DNA of 64,000 nt from contig OZ023182.1 of NCBI GenBank assembly GCA_963995505.1, forward strand, positions 8,052,707 to 8,116,706, given 5' to 3'. The notes below the pieces were generated by a model, which was not told the origin of the DNA, searched no databases, and saw only the letters and a list, made by a program, of their open reading frames with translations. How positions within the stretch are numbered: the stretch's first letter is position 1; the number at the start of each line of letters is the position of its first letter. Origin of the DNA: Hypericum androsaemum (taxonomy: Eukaryota; Streptophyta; Magnoliopsida; Malpighiales; Hypericaceae). Shown piece by piece: positions 35,637-46,026 of this stretch. Both the position numbers and the translations under genes were made by a program.

Positions 35637-36917
35637 TGTACGAAGAAAAAACGGCACATTAGGTTTCTCCTCGTAATAAAATCTTGTTGCTTCAATTATT
35701 ATGATCACGTTTATATTTTTGTAATAAACCAGCTCAATTTAGTTATAAGGTCACAAGACTCATAACTAACATGCATTTGTGAAAGAAATTGATTACGCAT
35801 AAGGTAAAAGAACATGATCATAATTGTTTATTTGATTTCATTGGCAAAGGTTGAATGAGATCAAGTATGCAAATCTTCCTTCCAGAATATAAATGATAAT
35901 TTTGTGAAGGGATAAGAGAAGGATACTGATCTCTCATAGGCATGGACATGCCCAACAAAGTCCATTTTGTCTCGGACTAAAATTGAGAGTTGCACTGTCG
36001 TTTCCTGAAAAATTTGGACATTTAACAATATTTAGCATGACTAACATCATTACAAACACCAAATGTAAGTAAGGAAACAAAAAATATATATAACAAGAGT
36101 GCTCTCGTTACAATTGAACAAACGCCAGATTGTTTCCTCCAAAATTTCATAGGTCTGAATGTCGTCCATAAATAATAAATTTTTACCAAGAACAAAGAAA
36201 CCATTAGAAGTTATAAGATAATCATAGTTAGGAGTTTAAAATAATTTGTATGTCGCCAAAATAATCGCTCTATACTAATTTGTTTGTAGCATTATTATTC
36301 AATCGTGTTCTTTCGGGTTCTTCTTTTATGCCCCAGACCTATTCGGATAATGAGAATGGATAATGAAAATGAAACAGACAAGCGAAAGAACGTAGATGAC
36401 TGGTCCACCTCAAATTATAATGCTCACAATCTAATTCATCAGTGTGTGTAAAATATTATTATAATTTAAATAAATATAATATTTATTTTATTACTGATAA
36501 ATCTTCACATTCTCCTAATATTTGAAATTATGCTCATTAAAATAAGTTAGAAAGAGAGATAACCTACACAATTTTTCTTATGATAAATTTTAAACAAATT
36601 ATAAAGTCATAACTCAATGTCAATAAATATACCAACATTCATGATTACACATGCATAATTTTGTATTTGACACCTAAAAACGATGTGTGTCAAAAGTAAA
36701 AACTACTAATAGATGCAGCGTACAAGAAAAGATCAGAAGTAAGTACATTCGTACATGTGCTATGATCACAAATAACCGAATAGATCTAAATGTATTAGAA
36801 AGTATAAACCACCAAATTTTCATGGATGTGGGCACTAAAGAACCTAACATAATTAGACGCATTAAGAGCTGCTAGTACGCTGCATAGACATCAGGCTTGC
36901 TTTAATAAAGAAAGGTA
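35637..36917. other. Spacer with a duplicated PAP fragment
   Basis: AT-rich. Only the PAP-derived segment (35767-35985) is recognisable; the rest yields no supported gene. Confidence 0.45.
35767..35985 (-). pseudogene. Partial duplicate of PAP intron 6/exon 6
   Basis: This segment repeats about 31996-32215 of the PAP gene in the same orientation: CTAACATGCATTTGT.AAAGAAATTGATT, then ATGAGATCAAGTATGCAAATCTTCC and GATCTCTCATAGGCATGGACATGCCCA. On the minus strand it still encodes the end of exon 6 ([11 protein letters not shown]) followed by intron sequence. Because intron is present it arose by DNA duplication, not retroposition. It carries small insertions and is a dead fragment lying about 3.7 kb from its source. 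Confidence 0.85.
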
Positions 36918-36925
36918 AATAAAAC

Positions 36926-37392
36926 CATTGTTTTCAAAAACGACTCGGAGAGCGATCCGGATTTTGGTCCATTTTCTGGGTCAACCGGTCAGACCGGTCA
37001 AATCAGCAGTCAGACCGGTGATTTATTATATATATATTTAGTAAATAATAGTTTTAAAAATTAATATTCTTGAAATGTTGGTAAATTTATTTCATATTTA
37101 GTATAATTATTTTTGTAGATTTAGTTTATTTTGTGTTGATTTAGAAAAATTGAGTATAAAATCTGATTTTTTTGGGTTGGGTTGGGTGAAATCTAGTTTT
37201 TGGGTTTATTTTTTGGTCAAACCTAACGAACCAGTTTTCTGGGTCAAAAATCTGAGCCAACCGTCCGGTCTGACTGGAAATCTTCTGGTTTGTTAGGTAA
37301 CCGTTCGAACTTGGTTTTTTGACCCGCTATTGGCTCCGATTCACGGTCCGACCAATCGGACTGCCGGTTGGACCACCGTCTCGAAAATAATG
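36926..37392. mobile_element. Small hAT-like element (MITE)
   Basis: Terminal inverted repeats: left CATTGTTTTCAAAAACGAC, right (reverse strand) CATTATTTTCGAGACGGTGG. An exact 8-bp duplication AATAAAAC flanks it (36918-36925 and 37393-37400). Subterminal regions are rich in ACCGGTC/GACCGGT motifs (ACCGGTCAGACCGGTCA near 36992), as in many plant hAT MITEs. It is 467 bp with no ORF. Confidence 0.8.
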
Positions 37393-37400
37393 AATAAAAC

Positions 37401-37716
37401 TTTTTTTAATAAAAAAATGTAAATAAAACTATTTTTGTCTCGAGAGCTTGCTTCATTTGCTTTGAATTATGAAAGGCATAGAAGAGGACTTTCTATGAGT
37501 TCTGGACTGATCGTAGAAGGAAAAAGTTCGATTTTCCAACCCATTTGATATCTTCATATCCTAGAATCAACAAATTCTACTCCATATTTTTGAAAAAATT
37601 TACTACTATCATACTACGTACGGTCATATGAGAAAGATAATAGATCAATAACCGAGAATAAAAAAGTACTAAGTGTTGGATAATTTGGTGGAAATCAACG
37701 AAAATTGATCTGACTC
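37401..37716. other. Spacer, nothing recognised
   Basis: AT-rich sequence between the hAT-like element and the RNase H relic. Confidence 0.4.
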
Positions 37717-38030
37717 ATGTGGAGGCGCATTGTCAAGAACTCTGCCAAGGATTTTGTGGTTGGTGAGGTACGGGCGTCTCCCACCATTTCGCATCCTACC
37801 TTATTGGAGGCTTACGGAATTAAGGTTGGATTAGAATTTGCAAGATCTCTTAGTCTTCGAGACATAGACATTGAATTGGATTGCCAACCCATTGTGTTAT
37901 TGTTGCAAAGGCAGACAACAGATAGAAGTGGCCTCTCAACTTTACTCTTTTGTTCGCTAGAGTGGTAATCAAGTAGCGCATACTCTTGCAAAGTCTATGT
38001 CTGCTGCATCAGATCATTCTCTCTGTTAAT
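37717..38030 (+). pseudogene. RNase H domain relic (LINE/RVT_3 type)
   Basis: The 83-aa reading frame contains SHPTLLEAYGIKVGLEFARS, LSLRDIDIELDCQPIVLLL, the LEA..I..GL.FA..L...DI.IE.DC pattern of plant RVT_3 RNase H. After a frameshift near 37955 the C-terminal motif RGNQVAHTLAK follows (about 37966-37995). The N-terminal catalytic part is missing. It is therefore a truncated, frameshifted relic of a non-LTR retrotransposon or RNase H-like gene. Confidence 0.7.
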
Positions 38031-38037
38031 GAAAGAT

Positions 38038-38111
38038 CGCTAGAAGGAGGGCTTGAACCTCCGACCTTGTGGTTAAAGGCCACACGCTCCAGCCAACTGA
38101 GCTATTCCGGC
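38038..38111 (-). tRNA. tRNA-Asn-like gene with altered anticodon loop (probable pseudogene)
   Basis: Read on the minus strand this 74-nt segment folds as a tRNA: 7-bp acceptor arm GCCGGAA/TTCTAGC with one C-A mismatch, D-arm TAGCTCAGTTGGCTGGAGC, anticodon stem TGTGG/CCACA, T-arm GGAGG-TTCAAGC-CCTCC, discriminator G. Both internal Pol III boxes (TAGCTCAGTTGG and GGTTCAAGCC) are intact. The body matches plant nuclear tRNA-Asn as I remember it, but the loop reads CCTTTAA instead of CTGTTAA: position 33 is C not U and the anticodon is UUU instead of GUU. No T-run terminator follows directly. It is either a decaying tRNA-Asn copy or an anticodon-shifted tRNA. Confidence 0.75.
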
Positions 38112-39498
38112 TTGTTATAAATTATACTAATTTTAAGTATTGTAGATTGCATAATTGCTAACTATAATATATTGATCCGGAAAGACACCGAACAAATATG
38201 ACGTGAAAAGCATAAATATATCTGACAAGGCCAGTAGCTCCATAAAGATAAGAGAACTACATGCGATTTGATTTATTTAGAGCTAAGTATATGCCGACAA
38301 CTTAATTTATTACATTAAATGCAAGTTCAATCTTTTATTTATTTTTTTCCAAAAGTTTTTGTCTTTGAAAATCGATAGTGCCATAAGTCAATAAGTTTTT
38401 CTGCCATTGTATGGATTACTAGCATGCTCCCGAAGTTATACAAAGTGCAATGTGGTCCTTTATCATAAATTAAGGAGTAGCTTGGAGGAGTTAGGAGACT
38501 TTGACATTAAAATCCTAAATATTAAATCTCTTAAACCAAAAACCACAGACCTTAAACACAGTGCTTCGATCACTTATTGTCGTGACATCTCAACTGGTAA
38601 AAGCACAAATATATTCTATTAGGTGAGTAGCTCCGTAAAAATAAAAGAATTATGTGTGATTTGATTCTTTTAGAACTAAGTATATATCGATAACTTAATT
38701 TGGTACATTAAGTGCAAGTTCAGTTATTTATTTATTTATTCCCAAAAGTCTTTTTTTCTTTGAAGATTGATAGTTCCATTAGTAGCTTGAAGGGGAGCTA
38801 GGAGATTTGGACTCTAAAATCCTAATCTTTAAGTCCACACCCTCATTCTTTTATTTATTTTTTCCCAAAAAATGTAAAAAATAAAAAATAGGGTGAAGTA
38901 ATCATTTGGGAGTTTTTACTTATCTGATAAGAATGAGTTTTTTTTATAGAAGCAAATTAATCTATCAGATTTATTGGAGTAATTAGCTAAAAAAAATAAA
39001 AACTCATTTGATTGATTGAAGGCGAAAAATCCTAGTAACCAGAACAAGAAAAGAAAACGTGAATGAATGGGATGGGGATATGGAATTAAAAAGAAAAAGG
39101 AAGGGTAATATGGTAAAAAAAGAAGAAATTAATTTCTGTTCCAAGACTGATTTTTTAGGCCCGTTTAAATGGGACAAGAACTTGAGGTACGATTTGAACA
39201 ACTTTTATCTTGTTCGGGTCATTTTTTGACCAAACATGGGCTTGGGACAAAAAATATTGTCCAAGCTGTCATGTTTAGTGTAACAAACGCAGCCATAGTG
39301 TACAATGGTTGTCCAAGTTTTTTTTTTTGCCTCAAAACTTACCGTTGCAGTCGAAACCAACTCAATTAATAGAACGAGCTGGCCCCAATCTTAAAAGATC
39401 TAATAGTTAATGATGTACGCTTTCTTTTTTATGGTCATTTATTAGATAAATTAAAAGATGAGAGTTTGACGTTGATTTGAATATTTTCAATAGCTTGC
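38112..39498. other. AT-rich spacer with a tandem duplication
   Basis: No gene. The direct repeat at 38215-38850 is listed separately. Confidence 0.45.
38215..38850. repeat. Diverged tandem duplication, unit ~400 bp
   Basis: 38215-38545 and 38624-38850 share the same ordered blocks: AGTAGCTCC.TAAA.ATAA.AGAA, GATTTGATT, TAAGTATAT, GACAACTTAATTT, CATTAA.TGCAAGTTCA, CCAAAAGT, then AGTAGCTTG.AGG, TAGGAGA.TT and AAAATCCTAA. Divergence is substantial, so the duplication is old. Nothing coding. Confidence 0.75.
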
Positions 39499-39708
39499 TG
39501 TATACGGGGTTTCAATGTTATGATTTGAGGACTAAATAGCAATAATAGAATTCTTTAGGTGACTCAATTGTAATAGAAAAAGGAGGTATAAATAGAGATA
39601 ACAGAGAACTATAGGAAGCATCTGATCATTTGTGAATCAATCCTAAAAGAACTTACTTTCTTCTTTGTATTCTTCTCCTTCTTGAGTCCCAATTCTTAAT
39701 CAAGAACA
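39499..39708 (+). repeat. 5' LTR of the gag-only element
   Basis: Direct repeat partner of 42163-42418; contains TATAAATAGAG near 39587 and ends just before the primer-binding site. Confidence 0.8.
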
Positions 39709-39823
39709 TGTATCAGAGCTACTAATCCTCGGACTTGGTAGCTGAAGACTCTTTGGAAGAACATGGGCGAGCAATTCTAGATTCTCAAATAGACACGAGA
39801 AATTAGGGTTTTTAATTGGGAAA

Positions 39824-40983
39824 ATGAACATCAGTGGAAGCAACATAAGGATTGGTCAAGCGATGGGGAAATTGTCAGAACAAGTACGGCGTTTACCCTT
39901 GCTTCCCACTCTGGTTCCCTCTCCAGTGCCTACTTCGATTGGAGCTCGCCAAAACATGAGTAGAGGCGAGATGGGTAATGGCTCGAGAATGGGTATGGCA
40001 GTTCCCCAACGTGATGAGGGCTTTGAGAACCCCAACCCTTAACCCGACGAAGGTTTCGAGCAATCTGTTAATCGACAGATGTTCGAGGGTATTCAAGTGG
40101 TGAATCAATGACACCGTATGATGGAGCGCCAGGAAAAGCATCAGGTAATTCATTGAAACCTTAAGATTGACATTCCCTTCTTTTGTGGAGTTAATCCTAG
40201 GGCGTGGGTCCGAAGATGTGAAGAATATTTTAGGGCTAATAGGATTCTCGGTGAAAATAAGATTGATGTGGGTTCCATTTACTTAGACGAGAAGGCAAAT
40301 AGATGGTTCCTTTCGTGGATATTGGACCACAGGAGAGCAGAATGGAATGACTTTGTAGAAGCATTGTGTACACGCTTTGAGAAGAATTTTGGTGAATTAG
40401 AGGTGGAGCATGGTCTGGAGTCAATAATGAGGAAGTCGAGGTTGAGGATGACAAGATATGTAAACATGCCTTTGAGAAGTTAGAAAAAGTTACTCCAAAT
40501 AGTTCGCTTGGACAGTGTTTGGTAAGTCTTGCTAATCCTGTAGAGAAATTGGGACCAAAAGAGTTTGATTCCTCTGAAATAATTGTAGATATCTTAAATG
40601 GAAATGTTGAGTTGAGTAAGGAATTCAGTTTTAAGACGGAGGATGGTGTTATCAAAAAGAAAATCGATGCAAATGGGCAGAGATTGGCTACTACAGCATG
40701 TGAATTGCCTACCAAATTGGAAATGCGTGAGGCTACCAATAAATCACGAGAACCAGATAAAGGGCGGAGTAAAGATGGCGAAGTGGCTTATGGATTTTAT
40801 GAAGAAATTTGTATTTGTGAGGATAAGGCAAAAGCTTTAACTGTCAAGGATCACAAGTGCTCGAAGATTTTTAGTGTGGATGTGCTAGAAAATAGAGCTG
40901 AAGCTTGGTTTTTGTCATTTATGGTGAACCACAAGGAGGTAAATTGGAGTGAGTTATGTTCTATGTTCGACGATACATGTTAA
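39824..40983 (+). pseudogene. Gag-like region 1 of the LTR element
   Basis: In order: a leader ORF (39824-40042), then a Ty3/Gypsy-type Gag core in frame from about 40166 (KIDIPFFCGVNPRAWVRRCE, NRILGENKIDVGSIYLDEKA, WFLSWILDHRRAEWNDFVEA, LCTRFEKNFGELEVEHGL). A frameshift near 40430 leads into the next ORF (about 40431-40983, VEVEDDKICKHAFEKLEKV onward). That ORF ends in a second Gag-like block, ENRAEAWFLSFMVNHKEVNW. The frame breaks (stops near 40042, 40111 and 40158, and the shift at 40430) suggest decay. No zinc knuckle was seen. Confidence 0.65.
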
Positions 40984-41019
40984 GAATCTGCGAAACAAGT
41001 AAGTGTTGTTAAGAAATAT

Positions 41020-41694
41020 GTGAGGAAGTTCAAGAAACTGAAGTTGTATCACTGCGGCTTGGAAGTTGACGGCTTGAAGTACGGCTTTATAAACTTGATC
41101 ATGACCTTGGAAACAACAAAGAAGAAGCTTGAAGCACAGATTAAACAACTGTTAAGGAAATGCAGAAGAAATCCAAGACACCAGAATTTTGCCAATGGAA
41201 ATGCAGAGATTGACCTAGTTGTTAACTGTGCATTACTGTTGCATTTGGCATTTCAAGCTTTAGACAAATTCATTTTAGAATCGGGATGGTATTTTGTCGT
41301 TGGTCTAGAAGAAGATGCTGAGAAGTTTAAATCTCTAACAGGTAGCATAAATGAAGGTTTGGAATGTGGTAAGATAATGGATATCAACCTAAAACTTTTC
41401 AAGCATTTTGCCTTCGACACAAGCACTGTATTAAAGCGATTAAAGGTTATTATGCAGCTAAGAATTAGAGGTCATTATATGGTTGGCAGAAATGTGGTCG
41501 AAAATGATGTGTTTGATGCATCACATTATGCATTTTGCGGTAAAGACGATGAGATGTTTAAGCTGTTGGTTGGAAACTTGGATGATCTTTCTGGTGCCAA
41601 CTTGGATGGGATGGTACTATTATTGGTTGAAGGCTCCGTTAATGATGCAAACAATGTTGGTTCCACAATGAACATCGTATCTAAATATCTCTGA
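41020..41694 (+). CDS. Gag-derived ORF of unknown function in the LTR element
   Basis: An intact 224-aa reading frame. Its start (MRKFKKLKLYHCGLEVDGLKYG, then TLETTKKKLEAQIKQLLRKC) looks like the continuation of a Gag after the second WFLSF block, separated from it by a single TAA at 40981-40983. The rest (41200-41694) is not recognisable and contains no CCHC knuckle, protease DTG/DSG or RT motif. It is inside the retroelement and is probably not a host gene. Confidence 0.45.
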   Translation: MRKFKKLKLYHCGLEVDGLKYGFINLIMTLETTKKKLEAQIKQLLRKCRRNPRHQNFANGNAEIDLVVNCALLLHLAFQALDKFILESGWYFVVGLEEDAEKFKSLTGSINEGLECGKIMDINLKLFKHFAFDTSTVLKRLKVIMQLRIRGHYMVGRNVVENDVFDASHYAFCGKDDEMFKLLVGNLDDLSGANLDGMVLLLVEGSVNDANNVGSTMNIVSKYL

Positions 41695-42162
41695 ATAATT
41701 GGCAACCAACCATTTGCAGCTTTCTCCAATTCTACACAAGCTCTGCAATTTTGTGCAGCCCTTCAAATTTTGACAGTAGTAGCCATGCTGTACTTGCGAC
41801 CATCTTGTGCGATTTTGCAATGCTGTGCAGTAGCAGTTATGCTCATTTCAGTAGGTCTACAATTTGGAACAAGTCATTCTTTTTCTTTTAATTTGCAGCA
41901 GCTGTTGGGTGATCTTGGTTGGCAGCAGCTATGGAAATCATATGCAGATACAGGTCTGAAATTTTATGCAGTAAAAACCATGGCATGACCATTCCTTGCA
42001 AGCCCACCACTTGTTTCATTGCTACAGCAACGTGCCTTGACTTCTGGATGTATTATTGGTTCTGCTAAAGATCAACGAAAGGCTATGGTGCATCGACAAG
42101 TTCGTTGTTCTGAATTTGATGTCCCTAAACCTTGAGGACAATGTTCTTTTGAAGGGCGGAGT

Positions 42163-42418
42163 TGTAATATACGGGGTCTCCATGTTATGATTCGAGGACT
42201 TAATAGCAATAATAAAATTCTTTAGGTGACTGAATTGTAATAAGAAAATGAGGTATAAATAGAGATAACATAGAACTATAGGAAGCATCTGATTATTTGT
42301 GAATCAATCCTAAAAGAACTTACGTTCTTCTTTGTATTCTTCTCCTTCTTTCTTTCTTTTACCTCTTCCCCTATTCTTAGAATTTCTTGATTCCCAATTC
42401 TTAATCAAGAATATTACA
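42163..42418 (+). repeat. 3' LTR of the gag-only element
   Basis: Repeats the 5' LTR with scattered substitutions plus an inserted pyrimidine-rich stretch (about 42346-42390). Confidence 0.8.
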
Positions 42419-42662
42419 TAATTCTAACAAAAAAATTGCTCCAGAGGAATATATATTTTTAGAAAAATTATTCTTAAGTCCCTCGAGTTTGATTAAATAT
42501 ACTTAAAAGTCCATCGTGTTTGAAAAATGATCATGTTGTCCTTCTAGTTTGCTTTTATTATACTTTCGGGTCCCTCAATAAATTTTTTTCTTTTTTTATC
42601 ATTGAAATGACAAAAATAGATGACATCATCTTCTCTTCTTCCTGAAAAATCAATAACCCAGT

Positions 42663-45141
42663 TGTCACGACCCGAACTCAGGTCGGTGACCGGTGCTAGA
42701 CTTCAACTCATGTTATTCACAAAATAAATCTTGCCAGCCTCTAACATATTCAAATTTATAATCATAAGTATTTAAACGTAAAATTAGAAATTAATGATCT
42801 TTAGTTTCATATTCCAAATTTACAAAATATAAGCCAAGCTTTTTTTCTTTTTAATACATACTCCCAAGATCAAAACAAATCCTGTGATCACGGAGCTTCT
42901 AGATCAATAAAAAAAATACAAACTGGAGACCTTCAGATTGGTCTCGGAGAATAAAGAAGACTTGGTACGATCAGAGTAGATCTCTGAACCAATACAACTC
43001 GTATTCGAGTTCCTGCAAAACTGGTGAGAGGGGAGATGAGTGTTTTGGAACACTCAGTAAACAAATAAGATATGCATCGCAATTTATTTAGCTACTCAAT
43101 GCACAAACATACCTAAAACATGCATATAACTAACAAGGCAAATAAATTATGCGGAGATGTACATTATTCAAAGGTCATACTTACCAGATGACCAAATATA
43201 GCATATAATCACAAAGTTACAGAAATATGAGCAAACTACGCAACGTTCCATACCGTCACACAATTAGACACATGACACATAATTCTAATATCATATAGCA
43301 GAACTAACGAACATTCAGCAAGATCTAGATAGTGTCACTCCAACCCCGACATGAGGATACCATATCTCAAAGGCGCCATCAGAAACCAACCCCGCCGGCC
43401 AAACAGATCATATTAGAATCCATTGTATCCTCAATATATGTGCACATATGCCAACATCCCCGGTTGGTCACGGGTAGATCTCTGCCTACTAGACGTCCAT
43501 ATCACAGAGGAGAGCCATCCATATAACAGACTTTCATATCATAACAAATTCATCGGCTCTAAAACATACCAAACATATTCAGTGCCCCCGCTGGGCCAGA
43601 TTGAACAAACTTTCACAAATCATAACGTCATACAATATGCTCATATGACAAATGCACAAAATGCACCCACATTACCATATCCAGATCATGACAAATAAAT
43701 AGAGTACGCCAAATAAAGCACGTGTCACATATTATTTGTTTACCGATTTATTCTGAATCCATTTGTCCTTCCAAAATATGAGTTTCTTCACTTTGAACTC
43801 CAAGTTCAATAACCATGACATCTTAGTGAAGTGCCCTTCAAATTCCAAAATAATATACTAAGTCACTTTTCTATCTTACGAATGAAGCAACATCATCTAT
43901 CTTTAGTTCCATTAAAACTAATTTTTTTATACTTCTTTCTATTCGGCGACAAATTCTTCCCTTTGGTTCTTCTTTTCTTTTCTTTCATTTCGCTTCTCTT
44001 TTTCTTTTCTTTTTCCCTTCTTTTACAATTTTCAAAAGTTTATTAAATACATTAAGCTACTAATTAAACCATAATACCAACTGACTCCAAGCCTAAATTG
44101 TATCGTTCACAAACACGGTGAATGAATTTTTATTAGGTTCAAAGCTAATCAATCTACTTTTCAAAGAAACATAACCGGTGAAGTTTTTAGCCCATCAAGT
44201 TGCATTAGTTAATTGTACATGCCTGTTGTAGTTAAGTATTCAAATAAACCATCACTAATTTCGCATCCCCGTATTTTATCATGCAAAACTATGCATTTTT
44301 ATTATGAAAAACTAGACGCTCAAGCTTCAATTAATAGATGTAAGCTTACCAAGTTTTAGTTTCTGTTGCCATCTTCTCTTCTTCGGTTATATCTTCTTTG
44401 TTATTCCAGCCATTATCTTTCTTTTCTTTTCTTCTCAGTAGTTCCTTTGTTTCGTTCCTTTATTTTCTGTTTAGTTTTCGAACTGGTTTCGGCGTAGACT
44501 ATTTTAATTGCTACTTATGGCTTTATATATTTACAGCCTTGCTTTTACTTTAGCTTTGGTGTCAATTTCTTTTACTTCCACGTTTCACTCCATTTCTTTG
44601 TTCTTATCCTTTGTTTTATGAAGTTATCCAATTTCAATTACATCTCTCTTCATTTTGTCGCTAGTTTTCTCTAATTATTTTAATTATCTCGGTAATCCTT
44701 GTGAGAATTTCTTAGTGAAGTTTTCAAACTCATTTTATCTTTCATTTTCTCGCTGAAAGCTATCAGCTAATTACACCCACAACAACCTAACATTGGTATA
44801 TGTGTTTCAGTGGACAATGTTATAAAGTGCCACGTTTTTTTTACCATGTCTTAACTTAGTTTTAGCATGCCCCATTTTTACTATTAGGAAATTTTATTTT
44901 TGTTCCAATGTATATCTTCTAACCTTATCATATTATTAGTGAACCTACTTGTGACCTAGCCAGCACATGCTCATTCGAACATTGTACCTTGATTTAATTT
45001 GTATCAAACTATATCTAACCATATTTTTACAATTTCTCGATGACCAATTTGCATTATTATTTTTTTAGCATAGTATATTTATATCTTACTGAATACTTGG
45101 TTAAATCCTACTATCTTTAACTTTCATGGTTGGGTATTACA
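42663..45141. mobile_element. Solo LTR, family B (TGTCACGACCC type)
   Basis: It starts TGTCACGACCCGAACTCAGG and ends TTGGGTATTACA, with the exact 5-bp duplication CCAGT at 42658-42662 and 45142-45146. At 2479 bp it is long, as in some Ty3/Gypsy lineages. No retrotransposon protein domain was seen inside; the T-rich middle (43830-44050 and 44370-44650) is noncoding. It interrupts the long-TIR element, so it inserted later. A second family member begins at 47128. Confidence 0.88.
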
Positions 45142-45527
45142 CCAGTGGGAGATGTTAAACTCAGATTTTACTGCTGAATTTGATCATGAAGCTACTCTTT
45201 GTAATATTGAAGAAGAAAGGAAGCTTATTCTTCCTCCCGAAATCCTCTCTTCTATTTTTCAATTTCTCCACTTCTTGACATGAGAGAACCACCATCGAAC
45301 CAAACATGACCAATGGGGATTCCTAGCACTCCATCGACCGGCAGTTGCAAGAGCAGTGGGTCGAAGTAAAAGGAGCCGTACTCGTATCGCCGTGTCTTCA
45401 TCGGAGAGCTCTTCTCGCTCCAAGCCAGGCACGCCAGCAAGTCGAAGATGCTTCCCCACCACCACTGCGATTCACGCTCCAAGCCCAATTAAACATCACC
45501 AAAAACAATGCCTTTTGCCTCAATTAA

Positions 45528-46026
45528 TTGTGTGCTGAAGGAGGACGACGAACCACAGGACACCGCCCCTCTCCATCGCCCTCCTCCCCTGCACCGGCGA
45601 CTTTGACTTTGACAAACCACCGCCACCTCACTACTACCAGTCATCGAAACCCGACTACCTACCACCGAAACCTCACTACTACCAGTCATCGGAATCCGAT
45701 TACCCACCACCGCCACCGCCAAACCCACATGGCCCATGTCTCTCATGACGACGGCGCTGGGGCCCACCAGAAACACCACCTTCCCTCCTTCCACCTCGCT
45801 ATCAGGGAAGGGAAGGTGGTGCTTGCTGCTTCCGATCCTTCGGATCAGTACCAGGTGAGTAAGGTTGAAAAATCTGTGACTTTATCCAATTTTCTCATGT
45901 GGGTTCGAAAAGTCTGTGACTTTATCCAATTTTCTCATGTGGGTTTGTTCTTTGTTTAGGATTGTAGAACTGGTACAAGGATGAGAAGTACAGCACCAGA
46001 GTGAAGGACGAGGAAGGGTGTTCTTT
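45528..46026 (+). pseudogene. Captured EULS3-type (Euonymus-like lectin) gene fragment
   Basis: Exon-like 1 ends at 45854 and encodes, after a Pro/His/Tyr-rich stretch, SFHLAIREGKVVLAASDPSD, then QYQ, followed by a GTGAGT donor. Exon-like 2 (from about 45968, acceptor TTGTAG) encodes NWYKDEKYSTRVKDEEG and then breaks into unrelated T-rich DNA. This matches the start of the EUL/ricin-B-like domain of plant EULS3/R40 lectins, including the intron. The Pro-rich leader (YYQSS.PDY.PP repeats) is in a different frame from the lectin start, so there is also a frameshift. Most of the lectin domain is missing. The intron holds a 2 x ~40-bp tandem repeat (45862-45945). Confidence 0.75.
45860..45945. 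repeat. Tandem repeat, 2 x ~40 bp, in the captured intron
   Basis: The unit TCTGTGACTTTATCCAATTT + TCTCATGTGGGTT occurs twice in a row with one or two differences. Confidence 0.85.

Larger units (their letters stand above)
39499..42418 (+). mobile_element. Non-autonomous gag-only LTR retrotransposon (TR-GAG-like)
   Basis: Two direct terminal repeats bound the element: 39499-39708 and 42163-42418. Both start TGTA...TACGGGGT.TC.ATGTTATGATT and contain GAGGTATAAATAGAGATAACA (TATA box) and TTCTTAATCAAGAA. Right after the 5' LTR is a primer-binding site (TGTATCAGAGCT, close to the initiator-Met TGGTATCAGAGC). Just before the 3' LTR is a purine-rich tract (GAAGGGCGGAGT, 42151-42162). The interior (2.45 kb) encodes only Gag-like segments: no protease, reverse transcriptase, RNase H or integrase motif was found. 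The 3' LTR is ~45 bp longer. I could not confirm a target duplication. Confidence 0.8.

Noticed and set aside
38038..38111. A functional tRNA-Lys(UUU)
   Set aside because: The body is tRNA-Asn, position 33 is C, and the acceptor stem has a mismatch; the Lys-like anticodon arose by mutation.
41020..41694. Host gene inside the gag-only element
   Set aside because: It lies between LTRs and continues a Gag-like segment, so it is kept only as an element ORF.
45252..45488. 78-aa minus-strand ORF with apparent protein-like composition
   Set aside because: It may be a second captured fragment in the long-TIR element, but I recognise no family and the opposite strand is equally open.
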